A DNA stretch of 64,000 nt, from contig VYBN01000017.1 in the NCBI GenBank assembly GCA_009844425.1, positions 173,201-237,200 on the forward strand, written 5' to 3'. The first letter of the stretch is position 1. Each line of letters opens with the position of its first letter. Positions 52,934 to 61,108 of this stretch are shown one piece after another. This DNA is from Gammaproteobacteria bacterium (lineage in GTDB: Bacteria > Pseudomonadota > Gammaproteobacteria > Steroidobacterales > Foliamicaceae). Under the pieces are notes generated by a model that saw only the letters and a list, made by a program, of their open reading frames with translations, ran no database searches and was not told the origin of the DNA. The position numbers and the translations under genes were made by a program.

Positions 52934-53879
52934 TCTCAAATCGACACTTGCTGCTGCCTGCCTGGTGACGCTGTTGCCCGCGGGCCCGGCGTTCGCGCAG
53001 GGAGAGGATTCCACGCCAACGGAACGCGACGTGCTGGTGTTGGCCGAGCTGCTGACGCGCGTTTACGACAACTACAACCAGGTGTATTTCGACCAGCGCA
53101 TCGGCTATCCGGAAAACGAACGCCACGACCGCATCGAGCTTCGCGTCGATCGCGTGGGCGGGCCGGATTCCATGCTGCTTGCGTTTCGGGAGTTCTCCGG
53201 CGGCGACTATTCCGCGCTCACTCGCGCCGGTGCGCTGGCGCTGTCGCCCGACAATGAGCGGGGCGCTTCGCGCATGGAGGTCTGGAACCGTCCGGTGGCA
53301 GGCCTGGATCCGATGGCTGAAGGCGCGGGCGTCTCCGAACGCCCGGAAGCGCCACCGGACTGCGTCGTCTACTGGACCCGCGAGGCCGCGCAATTCCGAG
53401 GCGAAGCGGAAGGCGGGTGCGCCGCCTGGGCGGACAAGTCTCTGCTGGGCGAACAGCAGTTGTGGCTGGATGCGCCCGGCGGTCGTGATCACCCGGGCGG
53501 AACCTACAAGCTGCACGCGGCACGCATGATGAGCTGCTACATCGACATTCCCGGCGTGAGCGGCGGACGCGATGAGGAATACAAGCGCTACGACAACCTG
53601 CAAGTGCATGACCGCGGCGGAGGCGCGCGGATTACCCATACCGACGGCCGGCAAATCGGCCTCCGGCTATCGAACGTCGACTGGCCGCTCAACAACTACA
53701 GCGACGTCTTCACCCGCGACGTACTGGTCTTGTATGTGCTCGAATACCTCGAAGACGGAATCACCTCCCACGGCTACGTCTTCGCCGAGCCCGACACCGA
53801 GCGCATCGGCATCAACCTCTACTGGATGCTGTCGTACTGCTACATGGAGTCGAACAAGAACATCCGTCCGTTCATGTAG
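52926..53879 (+). CDS. Secreted CpcT/CpeT-like protein
   Basis: 317 residues with a signal peptide (LAAACLVTLLPAGPAFAQ). LAELLTRVYDNYNQVYF near the mature start and PDCVVYWTREAAQFRGEAEGGC in the middle fit the CpcT/CpeT (DUF1001) pattern: NyeQ at the start and GC...FrG...C in the core. In cyanobacteria that family attaches bilins; here, without phycobiliproteins, it is more likely a lipid- or tetrapyrrole-binding beta-barrel. The C-terminal half is unique. It ends the run that begins with etfB. Confidence 0.55.
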   Translation: MRNLKSTLAAACLVTLLPAGPAFAQGEDSTPTERDVLVLAELLTRVYDNYNQVYFDQRIGYPENERHDRIELRVDRVGGPDSMLLAFREFSGGDYSALTRAGALALSPDNERGASRMEVWNRPVAGLDPMAEGAGVSERPEAPPDCVVYWTREAAQFRGEAEGGCAAWADKSLLGEQQLWLDAPGGRDHPGGTYKLHAARMMSCYIDIPGVSGGRDEEYKRYDNLQVHDRGGGARITHTDGRQIGLRLSNVDWPLNNYSDVFTRDVLVLYVLEYLEDGITSHGYVFAEPDTERIGINLYWMLSYCYMESNKNIRPFM

Positions 53880-53892
53880 AAGGAGCAAGGAC

Positions 53893-54333
53893 ATGGGCCC
53901 GACATACGTGGACGTAATCATTCGCAACCCGGCAGAAATGACGCGGGAGTGGCAAGGCAAGTTTTTGGTGGGCACGGGCGCCATTGAATCTCTTGTGCCA
54001 CGGCCCATTCTCGAAGCGATCGGCCTTGAGCCGTTAACGCAACGCACCTACGAACTGGCTGACGGGACCGAGGTCAGGATGGATGTTGTGGGCGCCGCAA
54101 TGGAATTGCTCGGCGAATTCACCGCCGGGTTGGTTATCTTCGGCGACGCCAACGCCGAGCCTGTGCTGGGCTCAACGGCAATGGCTTCAGCCGGCATTGA
54201 GTTCGACCCGAAAAACCAACGCCTGAACAAACTGCCTTTCGTGCGCCTCAAGAAAAACTGGCGGAAAGCGATGCTGCCCGTCCATGCAGCGGGGCACGCC
54301 GTAGGCGTCACCGCAAGCAGCCGCAGCGCGTAA
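53893..54333 (+). CDS. Retropepsin-like protein lacking the catalytic Asp
   Basis: 146 residues; ATG 53893 follows AAGGAGCAAGG. The segment KFLVGTGAIESLVP, followed by ILEAIGLEPL, YELADGTEV and VLGSTAMASAGIEFDPKNQRL, is the layout of single-domain bacterial retropepsins, whose active site is normally DTGA. Here residue 27 is Gly (GGC), one base from Asp (GAC), so the protease would be dead. It ends six bases before the methyltransferase start, which has no clear ribosome-binding site, so the two are probably translationally coupled. Confidence 0.7.
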   Translation: MGPTYVDVIIRNPAEMTREWQGKFLVGTGAIESLVPRPILEAIGLEPLTQRTYELADGTEVRMDVVGAAMELLGEFTAGLVIFGDANAEPVLGSTAMASAGIEFDPKNQRLNKLPFVRLKKNWRKAMLPVHAAGHAVGVTASSRSA

Positions 54334-54339
54334 TGATGG

Positions 54340-57090
54340 ATGAACGCGGTTGAGATCGAACAGGCTGTATCCGAGCTGGCGGGGCAGCCATTCGATCCCG
54401 TCGAATTCCCCTTTGCCTTTCTGGAGTCCTTCGGCAATAAGCCCACCACGATAAAGCGCCTCCGCTCCGGCGCCACAAATCAATCGGATGTGGGCGGCGT
54501 GCTGCAGCGCAACAACATCCACATCAAGGTTTGCGCGGAAGGCGAGGCCGCCGCTACGCTGCGTGAACTCCAGCACAGCGCCGCCACCCCTCGCGCCAAG
54601 GCCAAATTCCTGCTGGCTACCGACGGCGGGGAAATTCAGGCCGAGGAGATTGCCAGCGGAGAAATCCTGGTATGCGATTACCCGGACATTCCCGATCACT
54701 TCGGCTTTTTCCTGCCGCTGGCGGGGATCACCACCGTCCGGCAAATCCGCGAAAACCCCGTTGATATTCGAGCCACCAGCCGTCTGAATCGGCTGTATGT
54801 GCAACTGCTTGAGGACAACCCGGAGTGGGGCGCGTCCGACCGCCGCGAAGACATGAATCAGTTCATGGCGCGACTGATCTTCTGTTTCTTCGCCGAGGAT
54901 ACCGACATTTTCCAGAGCGGCGACCTGTTTACGGGAACGATTGAAACGATGAGTTCCCGGGAAAGTTCAAACACGCACGAGGTAATCAGCCAGCTATTCC
55001 GGGCCATGAACATGAAGCCGAACGCACGCAAGGCTGCCCGCCTGCCACGCTGGGCAGAGCCGTTCCCGTATGTAAACGGCGGCTTGTTTTCGGGTTCCCT
55101 GGAAGCGCCGCGTTTCAGCCGGATTGCCCGATCCTACCTACTGCACATTGGCAAGCTGGACTGGAAGAAAATCAACCCGGACATCTTCGGCTCGATGATT
55201 CAGGCGGTGACGGACGATGAGGAGCGCGGCCAGTTGGGAATGCACTACACCAGTGTTCCCAATATCCTGAAAGTGCTCAATCCGCTGTTCCTGGATGACC
55301 TGAGGGACAAGCTTGAAGAGGTCAGTGGTAACTCCCGCAAGCTGCTTAATCTCCGCAACCGCATGGCCAGAATCCGCGTGTTCGATCCCGCCTGCGGCTC
55401 CGGCAACTTCCTGGTAATTGCCTATAAACAGATGCGGGAAATCGAGGCCGAGATCAACGCCCGGCGTGGCGAAGTGGGCGAAAAGTCATCTATCCCGCTG
55501 ACCAATTTCCGAGGCATCGAACTACGTGCATTCTCCGCCGAAATCGCCCGCCTCGCGCTCATCATCGCCGAATACCAGTGCGATGTGCTGTATCGCGGCC
55601 AAAAGGAAGCCCTAGCGGAACTTCTGCCGCTGGATTCCAGAAACTGGATCACATGCGGCAATGCCTTGAAACTGGAATGGCTTGACATATGTCCGGCCAC
55701 CGGCACGGGTATCAAGTTGAATGCCGACGACCTTTTCGAATCGCCGCTCGATCAGCCCGAGATCGATTTTGTAAACGAGGGTGGCGAGACTTACATCTGC
55801 AGTAATCCTCCATATAGGGGGAGCCAATGGCAGTCGAATATCCAGAAAGCAGATCTCAAAACGATATTCGAAGGGCGCACGAAGACTTGGAAGTCATTGG
55901 ATTACGTGTCAGGGTGGCTGATGAAGGCTGCTGACTATGGCACGAGGACCAATGCCGCCGCCGCAATGGTGGCGACGAACTCAGTCTGTCAAGGTCGCTC
56001 GGTCAGCACTCTATGGCCGCTGATTTTCGCTACCGGTTACGAAATCTCATTCGCCTACACGTCATTCAAATGGGCCAATCTTGCTGCTCACAATGCAGGA
56101 GTGTCCGTGGTTATTGTCGGAATCGCCAATCGGATAGGTGGGAGGAAACGGAGTCTCTTTTCGACGACCGGAGATGGCAGCGTTATGGTCAGGAAAACAG
56201 GCAATGTCAACCCCTATCTCGTGCCGACACCCAATGTCTTTGTTCAGCCAACGCCATCTCCCTCCGGCAAGCTCGCGGAAATGCGCTTCGGCAATATGCC
56301 GAACGATGGCGGACATTTACTCATGAACACCGCGGAAGCAGAAAACGCGATCAAGTACGACAATGTTGACTCCCGTTTCATCCGCACATACATCGGTTCG
56401 CAAGAGTTCATTAGCGGCCTGGAACGGCGATGCGTCTGGGTTAGGGATGGAGAGTATGGAGCTTCTCGAAAGTCGGATTGGCTGCGCGCTCGATTCGAGA
56501 GGGTTCGAAAACACAGGCTAAAGTCCAACAGATCGACCACGAGAGCGTTGGCTGAGATTCCTTTTCGATTCGGGGAAGTCCGTCAGACCGGAGAGGAGAT
56601 TGCGATCGTTGTTCCAAGGGTCAGTTCGGAGAACCGCGAGTACCTTCCCGTCGGGTTAGTATCGGCTGGCACGATCATCGGCGACCGAAACTTCGCCCTA
56701 TACGATGCTCCGCTCTGGAATTTGGGGTTGATTGCGTCGAAGTTGCACTACATTTGGATCGCAACCGTTTGTGGACGCTTGGAAATGCGACTTTCCTACT
56801 CCAACACGCTAGGCTGGAACACGTTCCCGGTTCCCACGCTTACACGCCAGAACAAGGCCGATCTCGCCCAATGCGCCGAGACCATACTGCTGGCGCGCGA
56901 GGCTCACTTTCCTGCAACCATCGCGGAACTCTATGACCCTGCACGAATGCCGGCAAATCTCAAGGCGGCACACGAACGCAATGACGAGGTTCTGGAACGG
57001 ATCTACATCGGGCGCCGGTTCAGGAATGACACCGAACGGCTGGAAAAGCTGTTCGAGATGTACGCAACAATGACGGAAGGCGGCAGTTGA
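54340..57090 (+). CDS. Large class I DNA methyltransferase (MmeI-like architecture, no visible nuclease motif)
   Basis: 916 residues. An N-terminal domain (about 1-160) contains TTIKRLRSGATNQSDVG and YPDIPDHFGFFLPLAGI. A helical spacer with MNQFMARLIFCFFAEDTDIF follows, then the AdoMet motif FDPACGSGNFLVIAYKQMREIE (from 348) and catalytic NPPY (489-492), giving N6-adenine specificity. A target-recognition region (about 560-800) and C-terminal helices complete it. MmeI-type enzymes carry an N-terminal nuclease; no D...ExK is visible here. It is followed by a helicase and a GIY-YIG nuclease that could supply cleavage. The recognition part is visibly less G+C-rich than both ends of the gene. Confidence 0.85.
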   Translation: MNAVEIEQAVSELAGQPFDPVEFPFAFLESFGNKPTTIKRLRSGATNQSDVGGVLQRNNIHIKVCAEGEAAATLRELQHSAATPRAKAKFLLATDGGEIQAEEIASGEILVCDYPDIPDHFGFFLPLAGITTVRQIRENPVDIRATSRLNRLYVQLLEDNPEWGASDRREDMNQFMARLIFCFFAEDTDIFQSGDLFTGTIETMSSRESSNTHEVISQLFRAMNMKPNARKAARLPRWAEPFPYVNGGLFSGSLEAPRFSRIARSYLLHIGKLDWKKINPDIFGSMIQAVTDDEERGQLGMHYTSVPNILKVLNPLFLDDLRDKLEEVSGNSRKLLNLRNRMARIRVFDPACGSGNFLVIAYKQMREIEAEINARRGEVGEKSSIPLTNFRGIELRAFSAEIARLALIIAEYQCDVLYRGQKEALAELLPLDSRNWITCGNALKLEWLDICPATGTGIKLNADDLFESPLDQPEIDFVNEGGETYICSNPPYRGSQWQSNIQKADLKTIFEGRTKTWKSLDYVSGWLMKAADYGTRTNAAAAMVATNSVCQGRSVSTLWPLIFATGYEISFAYTSFKWANLAAHNAGVSVVIVGIANRIGGRKRSLFSTTGDGSVMVRKTGNVNPYLVPTPNVFVQPTPSPSGKLAEMRFGNMPNDGGHLLMNTAEAENAIKYDNVDSRFIRTYIGSQEFISGLERRCVWVRDGEYGASRKSDWLRARFERVRKHRLKSNRSTTRALAEIPFRFGEVRQTGEEIAIVVPRVSSENREYLPVGLVSAGTIIGDRNFALYDAPLWNLGLIASKLHYIWIATVCGRLEMRLSYSNTLGWNTFPVPTLTRQNKADLAQCAETILLAREAHFPATIAELYDPARMPANLKAAHERNDEVLERIYIGRRFRNDTERLEKLFEMYATMTEGGS

Positions 57091-57365
57091 CTTCCTTGGG
57101 CCTGTCAATTTCGCCGGAGCCACATCAGAAAGCCTTACTTGGCCACTTTTCATAAAGGAGCAGGCCCCGTGACGCTGCCGCTCGCCAAGGCAAATACCGG
57201 CTCACATGATATCCAATTATAGCGTTCGTTCATGCAAACAGCTAAAGTCCACATACCCCGTAATATTCCGCTATATTGAGCCTCGCCCTAGAAGGGGCAG
57301 GGCGGGCGTGAAGGTGGTAGCAGCCGGTAACGCCGGACGAATGTAACCGCCCTGCAAAGAGGCGC
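57091..57365 (+). promoter_or_regulatory. Structured leader between methyltransferase and helicase
   Basis: A 275-base gap inside an otherwise tight operon; no ORF fits. GCAGGGCGG (57297-57305) pairs perfectly with CCGCCCTGC (57347-57355), enclosing a small CCGG/CCGG hairpin. The left strand can instead pair, through AGGGCG (57299-57304), with CGCCCT (57284-57289). The two folds are mutually exclusive. The long stem ends just before AAAGAGG (57356-57362), the ribosome-binding site of the helicase. The part 57190-57280 is AT-rich and may hold a promoter. Confidence 0.55.
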
Positions 57366-59423
57366 ATGAACAACAATAAAAGTATTCCTTCGGTTTCAGT
57401 TACCTACGCCCGCACCGGCCGCTCCACGCAATCCAACGAACTGGGTATGCGGCCCATGCAGGAAAGGGCGTGGCAGAAGCGCGGAGAGCAGTATCTGCTG
57501 ATCAAGTCACCGCCCGCCTCGGGAAAGAGCCGGGCGCTGATGTTCATTGCGCTTGACAAGCTCCAGAACCAGGGGCTTCGCCAAGCGGTCATCGTGGTAC
57601 CCGAAAAAACCATCGGCGCCAGCTTCAGCGACGTGCCCTTGAGTGATTTCGGTTTTTGGAGCGACTGGGTGGTGGCGCCGCGATGGAACCTTTGCAATGC
57701 GCCCGGCACGGAGGGCGGCAAGGTCGAGTCCGTCAGCAGGTTTCTCGAAAGCAGAGATTCGGTGCTGGTTTGCACCCACGCCACCTTCCGTTTCGCCGTG
57801 GATCGCTTCGGGGTTGAAGCCTTCGACGACCGCCTTATTGCAGTGGACGAGTTCCACCATGTCTCCGCCAATCCAGACAACAGGCTCGGATCGCATGTGG
57901 GCCAGTTGCTGGCCCGTGGCAAGACGCACATCGTGGCGATGACCGGATCGTACTTCCGGGGCGATGCCGAGGCTGTGCTGGCGCCCGAAGACGAGGCCAG
58001 GTTCGAGACGGTCACTTACACCTACTACGAACAGCTCAACGGCTATGAGCACCTGAAGCACCTCGACATCGGCTATTACTTCTACACCGGCAGCTACGTG
58101 GATGAAATTCTCCAGGTCCTTGATCCGTCGGTAAAAACCATCGTGCACATTCCCAGCGTGAACTCGCGGGAGAGCACAACGGACAAGATCAAGGAGGTGG
58201 AGCACATCCTCGGGGAATTAGGCGACTGGCAAGGCCGAGATGAGGAAACCGGTTTCCAGTTGGTCCGCTCGCCTGAAGGACGCCTGTTGAGAATTGCAGA
58301 TCTGGTGGACGATACACCCGCTACTCGCGAACGCGTCGCCAGCGCGCTCAAGGACCCGGCCCGGAAGAATGACCGGGATCAAGTGGACATCATCATAGCC
58401 CTGGGCATGGCCAAGGAGGGATTCGACTGGATCTGGTGCGAGCACGCTCTTACCGTTGGCTACCGCTCAAGCCTCACGGAGGTGGTGCAGATCATTGGCC
58501 GCGCCACTCGCGATGCGCCCGGCAAGACACGCACCCGCTTCACCAATTTGATCGCCGAACCGGATGCCTCCGAGCAAACCGTGACCGAAGCCGTGAACGA
58601 CATGCTCAAGGCCATAGCCGCAAGCCTGTTGATGGAGCAGGTACTCGCGCCGCGCTTTGAATTCCGGCCCAAGGCGGCTGGCAGCGGTCCGGTCGATGGA
58701 TTTGATTATGGCGAGAATGGCTACGACGCCGGGACATGCAACGTTGGTCATAACGAACAAACCGGCCAGTGCCTGATTGAAATAAAGGGGCTTACGGAGC
58801 CTTCGACGCGCGAGGGCCAGCGAATTTGCCGTGAGGACCTTAATGAACTGATTGCCACCTTCGCGCAGGAAAAGGCCGTTATCGAACGCGGCATATTCGA
58901 TGCGGAGCTGGTGCCGGAAGAATTGACCCAGGTGCGAATGGGCAAGATCGTCAAGGACAAGTACCCGGAACTGGATGACGCCGATCAGGAAGCGGTCCGA
59001 CAGCATGCGATTGCCGCTCTGAACCTGAACCAGGGCGCCAAGGAACTGGTGTTGGAAGACGCGGATTCAGAAGAAAAGCGGAACACCGCGCTTATTGAAG
59101 GCGTACGCAAGTTTTGCATGGATGTTCGCGAGCTCGACATAGACCTGATTGATCGCATCAATCCTTTCGCTCAGGTCTACGCGATTCTCGGCAAATCGAT
59201 GAATGAGGACAATCTACGGCAGATCGCAGCCGTCATTTCCGCGAGAAAATCGCCGCTCACGCTTGATGAGGCCCGTGAACTGGCCCAGCGGGCGTTAAAG
59301 TTCAAGCGTGAGCGCCACCGCCTGCCATCACTTGACGCAACCGATCCGTGGGAAAGGCGCATGGCCGAGGGAGTGAGCTTTCTGAGTCGAATGCAATCGC
59401 AACAGGCCGATGCCGCGAAGTAA
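57366..59423 (+). CDS. DEAD/DEAH-box superfamily 2 helicase
   Basis: 685 residues. Walker A is SPPASGKSRA (from 48), motif II AVDEFHH (Asp161), motif III MTGSY, and motif VI QIIGRATRD (from 375). This is the translocase type seen in type III and type I restriction subunits. The C-terminal 300 residues are helical and charged with no nuclease motif seen. It probably translocates on DNA or remodels it for the partner nuclease, whose gene overlaps it by 14 bases. Together with the methyltransferase upstream this resembles a restriction system with the activities split over three proteins. Confidence 0.88.
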   Translation: MNNNKSIPSVSVTYARTGRSTQSNELGMRPMQERAWQKRGEQYLLIKSPPASGKSRALMFIALDKLQNQGLRQAVIVVPEKTIGASFSDVPLSDFGFWSDWVVAPRWNLCNAPGTEGGKVESVSRFLESRDSVLVCTHATFRFAVDRFGVEAFDDRLIAVDEFHHVSANPDNRLGSHVGQLLARGKTHIVAMTGSYFRGDAEAVLAPEDEARFETVTYTYYEQLNGYEHLKHLDIGYYFYTGSYVDEILQVLDPSVKTIVHIPSVNSRESTTDKIKEVEHILGELGDWQGRDEETGFQLVRSPEGRLLRIADLVDDTPATRERVASALKDPARKNDRDQVDIIIALGMAKEGFDWIWCEHALTVGYRSSLTEVVQIIGRATRDAPGKTRTRFTNLIAEPDASEQTVTEAVNDMLKAIAASLLMEQVLAPRFEFRPKAAGSGPVDGFDYGENGYDAGTCNVGHNEQTGQCLIEIKGLTEPSTREGQRICREDLNELIATFAQEKAVIERGIFDAELVPEELTQVRMGKIVKDKYPELDDADQEAVRQHAIAALNLNQGAKELVLEDADSEEKRNTALIEGVRKFCMDVRELDIDLIDRINPFAQVYAILGKSMNEDNLRQIAAVISARKSPLTLDEARELAQRALKFKRERHRLPSLDATDPWERRMAEGVSFLSRMQSQQADAAK

Positions 59424-60603
59424 GGAATTCACGCCGGAAGACGACTCGCTGCTTGCCGAGCTTGGGGTTGAAAAAACTCCCGCGAGGAAAGCCAGCCGGA
59501 CGCCGCGCGAGCAGCGCATCATCGCCGGTTTCGAGGAAATTCAGCGCTTTGTAACGGAAAATGGCCGAATGCCTCAGCATGGTGAGGAGCGGGGCATATT
59601 TGAGCGCTTGTACGCGGAGCGGCTTAACCGGATTCGGCAGCAGGAGGAATCCCGAAATTTACTGGATCCATTGGACCACCAGGGACTGCTCGCTGATTCA
59701 ATCGAGGATGTTGACGCGCCCATCGACCAATTGGACGATGATGCCCTGCTGGCCGAACTGGGCGTTACCGAAAGTTCGAGCGATATTGAACAACTCCGGC
59801 ATGTGCGAACAGCGGCAGAGAAGCGCGCGGTGGAAGAAATTGCCAGCCGACAGACATGTTCGGATTTTGCGAAGTTCCAACCACTTTTTGAACAGGTTCA
59901 AAAGGAGATTGACGCCGGCAGTCGCGAAACACGCCCTTTTGAACTGAAAGCGGAAATCGAGCCAGGACGCTTTTTCATCGTGAGCGGACAGAAAGCTTAT
60001 GTGGCCGAAAAGAACGATGTGTTCACCAACGCGCAAGGCCGGCGGGATGCACGATTGCTTGTGATTTTCGACAATGGCACGGAAAGTAACATGCTGATGC
60101 GATCGCTTCAGCGGGCGCTGCACAAGGACAAGACAAGCCGGCGAATCATGGAGGCCGCCGACGGCCCTCTCTTCGAGGGAAGTGCAGAAAAGGGTGATGT
60201 CGCTACCGGAACGATCTACGTGCTGCGGAGCAAATCCGAAGAACCCTACATTGCGCGAAACCGGAAAATCCTGCACAAGATCGGAGTCACCGACACCAGC
60301 GTCCGGCAGCGGATCGCGGGCGCCCGGCTACAGCCAACCTTCCTGATGGCTGACGTGGAGGTTGTGGCGACCTACAAGCTCTACAACATCAATCGAGTCA
60401 AGCTGGAAAAGCTAATCCATCGGGTTTTCGTTTCAGCACGCCTGAAAATGGAAATCCCGGATCGTTTCGGCAATCCGGTTGCGCCGCGCGAATGGTTCCT
60501 GGTTCCTCTGCACGTGATTGACCTAGCGGTAGAAAAAATCAAGGACGGCACACTCGTTGATTACGTCTACGAACCAGATAAAGCTGCCCTGACGCCGCGG
60601 TGA
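59410..60603 (+). CDS. GIY-YIG nuclease (T5orf172/MUG113-like)
   Basis: 397 residues. The N-terminal 250 residues are helical and acidic, including a repeat-like phrase DDSLLAELGVEKT at the start and DDALLAELGVTES near 115, perhaps a duplicated interaction motif. The C-terminal nuclease begins TIYVLRS (268-274), the GIY equivalent. HKIGVTDTSVRQRI (289-302) is the YIG part, and KLEKLIHRVF provides the metal-binding Glu. This is the T5orf172 subgroup. It overlaps the helicase gene and ends the operon, so it is the likely cutting subunit. Confidence 0.85.
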   Translation: MPRSKEFTPEDDSLLAELGVEKTPARKASRTPREQRIIAGFEEIQRFVTENGRMPQHGEERGIFERLYAERLNRIRQQEESRNLLDPLDHQGLLADSIEDVDAPIDQLDDDALLAELGVTESSSDIEQLRHVRTAAEKRAVEEIASRQTCSDFAKFQPLFEQVQKEIDAGSRETRPFELKAEIEPGRFFIVSGQKAYVAEKNDVFTNAQGRRDARLLVIFDNGTESNMLMRSLQRALHKDKTSRRIMEAADGPLFEGSAEKGDVATGTIYVLRSKSEEPYIARNRKILHKIGVTDTSVRQRIAGARLQPTFLMADVEVVATYKLYNINRVKLEKLIHRVFVSARLKMEIPDRFGNPVAPREWFLVPLHVIDLAVEKIKDGTLVDYVYEPDKAALTPR

Positions 60604-60760
60604 TAGGCCCCCCATTGAGTATCTACAATTCCATGGTTGCCGCAGTTGCTTTAAGGAAATAAGTTCAGAGTTCAACCGAAAAGCAATTCAGTCGCATTAC
60701 GTGATGAAACGCGTGGGATTATGCGTATGTCCGTGTCGCTCATTGGGATAGACTTGCGGC
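60604..60760. other. Intergenic region after the GIY-YIG gene
   Basis: 157 bases, more AT-rich than the surroundings. No gene, hairpin or clear promoter was found; ATTATG near 60719 could be a weak -10. Confidence 0.3.
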
Positions 60761-61012
60761 ATGGATTGGATGACGGCAGTTGCTCTGGCGACATTGATCG
60801 TGGGCCTGTTCGCATGGCTGCGTGCGGATATTGCTGCTTTGCGCAAGGAAATGCGGGATGAGTTTTCGATAGTACGCAGCGAAATCGCGGATTTACGCCG
60901 TGATGTTTCCCGGCTGCAAAAGGAAATGGCGGGACTCCGGGAACGGATGGCGCGTACGGAAGGACTTCTTGATGGGCTACGCGAGGCTGTCGCCGGCAGG
61001 CAGGTTGCTTAG
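60761..61012 (+). CDS. Small membrane-anchored coiled-coil protein
   Basis: 83 residues. One N-terminal membrane helix (MTAVALATLIVGLFAWL) is followed by a continuous charged coiled coil with heptads (IAALRKEMRDEFSIVRSEIADLRRDVSRLQKEMAGLRERM). There is no enzyme motif. Similar short proteins are common in proteobacteria and have no assigned role. It stands apart from the nuclease operon by 157 bases and converges on the flavoprotein gene at 61109. Confidence 0.65.
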   Translation: MDWMTAVALATLIVGLFAWLRADIAALRKEMRDEFSIVRSEIADLRRDVSRLQKEMAGLRERMARTEGLLDGLREAVAGRQVA

Positions 61013-61108
61013 CCTGCGTCTCCAATATTCGGATTTTGCCCTGGGATAGGGGGCATTGCCCGCACAGCGTCCCGCCCTCCGACAGGACGAGATGTCCTCT
61101 CTCCCAAG

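Noticed and set aside
57297..57355. Retron or group II intron RNA in the 275-base leader
   Set aside because: No reverse transcriptase nearby and the structure is too short; a cis-regulatory leader is simpler.
61050..61108. Fifth copy of the long-hairpin family between convergent genes
   Set aside because: Only short GC-rich inversions are present and the GAGCCAGGATGGCG units are missing.
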